Shown here: one piece after another, positions 57,588 to 64,000 of the stretch
Position numbering within the stretch: position 1 is the stretch's first letter
How the letters are laid out: each line of letters opens with the position of its first letter
DNA from: Gymnorhina tibicen
Taxonomy: Eukaryota > Chordata > Aves > Passeriformes > Artamidae
Length of the DNA: 64,000 nucleotides
Reading direction: 5' to 3'
Assembly (NCBI GenBank): GCA_013399875.1
Contig: VXAZ01018985.1
Span: 1,662,693 to 1,726,692 of the forward strand
Position numbers and translations under genes: made by a program
Notes under the pieces: model-generated
The model's input: only the letters and a program-made list of their open reading frames with translations
The model's database searches: none
Told to the model about the DNA's origin: nothing

Positions 57588-60500
57588 ATGAAAGAACCAA
57601 ACTGCTTGCTCTTTGACAAGAGGCACTATTAAGAGATGAATAACTGTTGTGATACATATTTCTGCTGTTTAAGGCTATTTGCTACTTTCAAGTAAGTTGA
57701 TTTATATGTCAATCATCAGAACTTAACATTTTGAGGAAGAGCATATTCCTTGCTAGAGATACAAAGCAAAGGACTCACAGAAATTCTGAATTAGAATGGA
57801 ATGGTTTATAATGAAGATTCTAATTAAATTGGTAGACCTCTTATCTTCATGGAAGAACAGTGTTACTAAGAGTGTCTGTGGGATACACCACTGACCAAGA
57901 CACTTTGGTTTGCATTGTGACCTTTTTTTTTTTAACTGAAATTCTGGTTCGGTTCGTGGTTTACATGAGGATTTTCATGTGTATTTACACACAGACTCAA
58001 AAAAAAGTGCCCACACACCCACGCAGAGGACCCAAATTCTGCCTTTTAGTGTGTATTGCGTAAAACTGCATTCAAGTCATTGTTGGGTTACACAATTGTA
58101 AAATTAGATCTGAAATTTACCTTTCAGTCTATAAATAAATATCCTAGTCTACAAATGAATAAAATATAAAGTAATACCTATGAAAAACTGTCAGATTAAG
58201 CTGAGCAAAGAACCCTGTCTCTCCTATTGCTTATAGAAACCAGAGTGCAGATGTTCAGCCCTGACTGCTTATTTGCAATGTTACTGTTCAGGTCATGGGT
58301 GACCATCTGTTTCCTTTCACTTTATGACACAGCACTTGCCCTCCATGAATCTTTCTGAGTTTCCTTCTGATATGATGGCAAAAGAGGAATGAAAGAAACA
58401 CTTATTTGGACAAGAGGCAGAGGAGCTTGAATGAATAATATTATTGTAGTAAAACAGTGTGATTCTTCTCTTTAGTTTCCAAGCATCCCTAACAGTGTCG
58501 TTAACTACTCCTCAAACGAGAGGGAGAGAAAGATACACAGCCCTATAGTTACTTGACTTTAGCCCTTGTAGGGCTCTGTTTCTTCCCATTGACTAGATTG
58601 GCCATCTTCGGAAAATGATAAACAGAACAGTAAGTATCTAAATTAGCTGCCGTGGTATGACTACTCCTCTAAGGATCTGGACTAATTCTTAGAGGGAGCA
58701 AATGTTTGTCTAAACTTTGTAGCAGTAAAACATTAGCTCTTTCAGAAAGCTGAACTGGCATTCAGTACAGTTTCGTGAATCAGAGGACTTTCTGTAACAC
58801 AGATGGGCATTTTTTAGATTAATTCTAACCCTATATTATGAATAGTTCTCTTCATGAGTGGGCCTGGGTTTATTTCTACAGGGAAATAGTATCTTTTCTT
58901 TTTTGAACAAGATACTTCTAAGCATAAGGGGAGAGAACAATGAAACAATGTTGAAAAGAAAAAACAAAATGCAAAGTTAACCACAAATTTCCATAATGAG
59001 GAAACAAACCACAATGTACTCTGAGATGGTGCCAGCCAGTCCCTCACTGCTTTTCAACAGAAAGTAGAGGGTAAAATAAGAAAAGTTATGGGACTTTCAA
59101 ATGATTTACATGTCCTGTTGATTTTAAGTCCCAACTTCTTCTTTCAAATATGTATATGCAATACTGTTGCGTGCAATTGTGCACTTGAATGAAATGACAA
59201 CAGAATTATGTCCAATGCACACATTATGTAGGGAAGGTGAATCTTACGTCAGTATCCTGACTTTCAAGAGCTTGCTTAAAACCCAAACACATCAACAGAC
59301 TGGAAAGACGGGTTCTATTTTTTGTAGCTTCAGTAACTGTATTGCAAAATGTTGGGTTTATAGCACAGCCACTGTGCTCAAAAACTTGGTACCTTTAATG
59401 TTTTGAGTCAGATTTAAATCAGTTTAATTACTTTAATCATGAGTGTATGAGAATGAGAATAATTTAACCTATTCTTTCCCACAAATACTTGTTCTAATTA
59501 AAAGTGTTTCAGATATGAAATATGCAATTCAAGTAAGTGGCCAAAACCTCTCATATGTCTTCTAGCTTACCACAAACTGTCTTGGGTCATTATTTGTCAA
59601 CTGAGTAAATGCACTCACATTTGAAACCATTCCATTCCAAACCAAATCTTTCCTTTTATAAGTCTTACTATTTTTACTTCAACTCCAGGATCCACAGACT
59701 TTTTAAAGCTAATTTTGCCATTCTTCACAAACAGTAGATCTAAGTAAATATCAAAATGGACCCTGTTTAACAGTGTGCTCTGTCAGCACTAACTGGGACT
59801 TGATGTACCTCAGTGAGGATTTCTAATGTCTACTGTCTCAAGGAAGAAGTCCAACAGAGGCTTCTAGGTTTCTATACCTGGGTTTTGATTACCAAATGCA
59901 ACACTTACTTTAAATAAATAAAAAATGGAGAAGAATCAACAATTCCTTTGTTTTCCTGAACACTAAAATATTCCTTTAATGGAAAAATGTTTGAATTCAA
60001 GTAATCCATGGATGCACAGAAAATATACTTTTCAGCTGAGATTTGACTCTCATGAGATCCATAATCAACCCCAAAATGTTGATAAATATTTAACCACAAC
60101 AGGAATGGTTGCTGATCAATAATTTCCTTGGAAGAACTAATCTGAAAGAAGTTGATATTTGGTGGAGAGTTATACAATTTTCATTTGAAAATTCTGGAAC
60201 TTTCTCAAACTCCTTATGTATAGCCCTGAATTTCACTGTTTCTGTTCTATTTTTGAACTTATTTACCTAGCAACTTTTTTCTTCTTTGCAGAAAACTGTA
60301 GAAAACACAGTATCTGCTAATTAACTCGTGTCTCAAATAGAGAAATGGTCTTGACTTGGGTTTCATTTGCAGTATTTCCATGTAATTTTTGCTTTCCCTG
60401 GGCCAAGAAATCAATTTTAGTATTACACAACTGTGCACCAAATCACCTTTGAACTGTAATGCTGAGTGCAGTGAAGAACAGAAAACCTTCTGTATTTTTC

Positions 60501-63500
60501 CAGTCTATGTGTACAAACTTAGAGCTGGGGAGGAGGGTCTCAGCACCTTGCAAAATAGGGTACTGAATTTTCTTAAATCAATATATTTCCTACAGATCTA
60601 TGTCACTATAAATAAGTTAAATGAGTAGAGTTATTACTCAAAACACTGAAACAGGAAGTCAATGCATATGTGGAAAAGTAGTACATTTTCTTCTTTAATC
60701 TCAGAACAGTTGATATAGAATATTTGCATTTGACTGGACTTTGTATAAAATGCAAAAAACCCACCTATTACTTCCCATGGGAAATTAGTCAGCAGTCCAA
60801 TAGTTCTAATGCTCAGGTTGCTTTTTTCACTTAATCTTTCTATTTCTTTATTTCAATTTATTAATTCTCATTGCACAGGTACTGTTTTAAATTATACTTA
60901 TATCCCTTTGATATTAATGCTGTTACATTTTCAGCTCTCTAGCCTACTGCCCAGAAGCATCACATTATATTCTTTTGCAGTAGAAGAGACAAGTAGTCAA
61001 AAGCTGAAAGTGCTGTTTAGGCTGCCTATGCAACTTTTTGGTATCCACGGTGTAGGTAGAATAAAGCACTTATAGACATGTTCATGTATATTTTTACTAG
61101 ACGTACAGTCAGATTGTCAGGGTCCACTTAAACACATGATCCCAACATTTTTTAACCAGAATTGAGAGCTTAAGTTTAGGAAAATCTTATTCTGATATCC
61201 TGGGGTGTGTGAGACACCCTAGATATACACATTGTTAGGCAGCAGCGTATGTCAGACCCTGGAGATGAACAGCTAATTAGAATCCCTGAGATCATACCTG
61301 ACTGCATGGGTGCAAGGGGAAGTTGATGCTTCTGGCCACATTTGCATGAGAGCCTAATAATTCAGCTGTTTGACAGAGGACCTCTTTGATCTAGCTCCTC
61401 ACTGTAAGAGGGCTTTCGCATCCAGCTTTTGTGTTCTAGGAGGGCATCTAGGAGTGATTTGACCATGACTTAGCTTCTCTTCCTATTATCACTGAGATCC
61501 ATTACAACCGGAAAGGGAAAGGTGATCAGACCAGATAGTGGCAGCCTTGCCCTGTAAATAGTTGTTTGGGCATTTGGCCAGAAAGGGTCACGTGGGGTCA
61601 AGTCCTGCACAGTCTCTTTTTTCTCATTTTTGTTAAAGGCCAAATACTTAACTACCCTGAGAGCAAACTGGTGTCTAAAAGCAGGAAATTATGTCAAGTC
61701 CTCGGAACCTAGAAATCCGAACAGTGACCGTGAAGCAGGTGTTTAAATGCAGGGAAGGCATTTTAGGCACACTGAAACTCTCTGATAGAATTAGATCATG
61801 CATCTTTATGTTTCACATACTCTCTGCCTTGAATCCCAGTCTACAGACTTAATTTTTCCTCCAGACAATGTAGGACAAAGTTGGATCTCTGACTCAATTT
61901 TATAAATTCCATTTTTTGTATATGCTGAGTGCATGACTTTTAAGCATTGCAGCACTGAACATTATTATGTCAAAAGCCTTTTGTTGAGTGATTACCATGG
62001 TGAAAAATACTCTAAAATTATGTTTCCAGAGTGATAGAGAAGTATTTTCATTATTTGGCTTAATGCATGGCTCCAAGTCTCTCATTTCCTGCTCATTATT
62101 TGCATCTTCTGCATGTAGAGATCTTTGGTACAGGCTGATAGCAAACAGTTTCCCAGGCTATGGTCACCACAGTCCGGATTATTCATACCCATCTTGTGTC
62201 TTGTCTTCCACTTTTCCCAGTTTCCTTCTGAAATAACTCTAGTTCATTTCAGTATCTATTTTTCTTGTTCTCCTTTGCCCTGATTCTTCCTTATTTTATC
62301 TTACTATTTCATGTTATATGCTTGTAAGCCAGTCTACTTTTTTCAGTGCATTTCAAGGTTTGAAGTCAAGTCTCCAAAACACCATTCAATGACTTAAGGA
62401 TAAGATCCCCCTTTGTCTCCTCTTCCTGTGTTTGCAACAGTTGGATTATGGACATCCTGTACCAAGAACACCCTATTTTATGATGGTTGGCTATAACTCA
62501 TGAAAGCAATTCAGCACATCTCTTCCACTCTTTTGATATACATTCACACATTTTCAAAATGCAGGTGTTCCATTCTATGTCATAAGCAATACATGAACAA
62601 GAGCTACCTCCTCCAAAATACCAAAATAGAGCTTCCCTACCTCCAAAATACGTTGTGGTCACACAACAAAAGAAAACCCTTTCTTTTTGTTTCAGTGTCA
62701 TAATATAGGAGAGAAGGGTTTTGGCATATGAAGGATCCTGAGTGTTTCCATAAAAGTCTATCTGCCTCCCCTCCACTTCCAAAAGGATGGGCTATTGTAT
62801 GTACTGCTCATGATTCCCCTGAGAGTGATTGCCCTCACCTTGTAATCAGAAATGCTGATGTCTTGTGTTCCTAGTCCTCTAAAAGATACTGTCTAGAATC
62901 TAACCAGTGAAATTAGGCCCAAATGACTGGAATTTCTCCAAATCATAAATACATGTATATATGATTACAGTATAAACACAAAGACTTACAGCAAGAAGTT
63001 AGCTTTTGTAATGCATAGACCCGAACCATAATTGTGCTTTTTGAACTTCCTCATAAATGAATTCCTCTAAACCCATATATTAACAGCAAATAGAGCCCAT
63101 TATTTTCTAGGTAAGAATATGGGTATTATAAATACGCATACAAAATTTGTGGTTTCCTATTGCCAAAGCAGAATGCATGGTCTTGTTTAACTGTACATTG
63201 AAAAATTCTGCTGGAGTATGCATGTACATGTGTGTACTTGAATAATGCAAGATTGATACTTTTAGTGAAGTCTCTATCCATCTTGATTCCATGAGCATGA
63301 GCAATGTGTTGGAGGAGAGCTCCTGACCAGGTTTGTCCGGCGTTGTTGAACATTGTAAGGACTTGGAGAGATGAATCAACTCTTTAGTTTTCTTTTTGAG
63401 TCTGAGTTCTGCTCAGGGATTGGTAGACCAAAAATGGTGATGGTCTTTCACTTTTCTTATGCATTGCTTCCTAGGTGTGCAATGTTTTAAAACTGAATTT

Positions 63501-64000
63501 TTTTTGCTTCAAACTGGACAATGCACTCTGCAGGTAATAAGGATCCACCACTTCTGTGGTCAATAATATATTCTAGAACTAGGGTTTTATTCTTGCACAC
63601 CAGCAAATGCATCTTGCAGTGTATATAATACTCTCATCCAAATTGCCTGCTTTCTTTTTTTCCCTTTTTTTTCCAAATTTCACTGAGCACATCCTTTTCA
63701 ATTTTTGTTTCAAATGTTGTTGTATTTTAAATTTGACTCATTCAAACTCCTGAGCAAACAACCTTGAAAAACCCTATGTCAATAACCTCTACCCATATAA
63801 AACAATATACAATTTACAGAACCTGTTTTGTTCTTCCCCAGCCGGCACAGTTCCAAAAGGCAGTGTGCTGCCATCCAGGTAACTATAGCACTGTTTGGGC
63901 CATCACAGCATCCCAAAGCTCCCACAGTAACAGCCTTACTATGTCCTTTTCTGGTTCATATTGGCTTTTCTTGTTGTGGTACCAGCTTAGACGACAGCAG
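57588..64000. other. Unique AT-rich DNA to the window end
   Basis: No gene, RNA or confident transposon is recognised in the last 6.4 kb. The segment at about 61200-61760 has higher sequence complexity and GC than its surroundings ('ggcagcagcgtatgtcag', 'ttgcatgagagcctaataattc'), without a family I can name. T/C-rich patches occur near 63651-63674. Overlapping frames at 63107-63379 minus (75-90 codons) have no recognisable motif. Confidence 0.5.

Noticed and set aside
59995..60016. TTCAAGTAATCCA match to the 5' part of the miR-26 family
   Set aside because: Only the first 13 bases agree and no complementary arm follows within 80 bases, so there is no precursor hairpin.
1..64000. Apparent switch of A/T strand skew at the CpG island
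   Set aside because: A first impression of A excess on the left and T excess on the right did not hold. In evenly spaced 60-base samples I counted 165 A to 148 T over eight lines left of the island, and 271 A to 259 T over fourteen lines right of it. A full skew plot would settle it.
1..64000. Prokaryotic-type features (operons, CRISPR arrays, insertion sequences, phage genes)
   Set aside because: No long coding frames, no regularly spaced repeats, and all mobile DNA seen is of vertebrate retroelement type.

Overview
The window looks like non-coding nuclear DNA of a bird, probably intronic or intergenic, with one CpG-island promoter. The evidence is six fragments of the CR1 family of LINE retrotransposons, several with the degenerate ATTCTATG-type 3' end that marks sauropsid CR1. 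There are also three LTR-like pieces with avian ERV layouts. Long AT-rich stretches of low repeat density lie between them. I could recognise no protein-coding exon, tRNA, rRNA, CRISPR array, operon or phage gene. The longest open frames are either GC-rich frames running through the assembly gap or frames inside, or antisense to, CR1 copies.

Layout. 1-16 kb: one old inverted CR1 tail (385-850), then largely unique AT-rich DNA with a Z-DNA-prone minisatellite (5408-5489), a small AT tandem repeat (10285-10367) and a short near-perfect palindrome (14688-14711). 16.1-17.1 kb: a strong CpG island broken by 116 undetermined bases (16848-16963). This is the only place that looks like a gene start; transcript direction is not proven, though minus-strand donor-like sites are present. 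17.3-24.1 kb: a plus-strand LTR-like element (18104-18900), a (TA)/(TATG) tract, a minus-strand solo LTR with a 5-bp target-site duplication (21332-21888), and a CR1 tail. 24-36 kb: quiet DNA, a CR1 tail near 30.5 kb, a second copy of the first LTR family near 33 kb, and the largest CR1 (33690-35093). That copy carries frameshifts and changes at two reverse-transcriptase active-site positions. 36-52 kb: a minus-strand CR1 (41770-42421), a possible very old unclassified repeat (about 42960-44960), two long A-tracts, an (ATA)n tract and a plus-strand CR1 (50970-51655) with a readable ORF2 C-terminus. 52-64 kb: almost featureless AT-rich DNA with short homopolymer tracts and one set of competing inverted repeats near 57.4 kb.

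No genes can be said to work together here. The biology visible is a promoter CpG island in a landscape of decayed retroelements. I found no convincing new system. The observations most worth following are the gapped island, the dated LTR insertion, and a few structured or site-rich non-coding segments.
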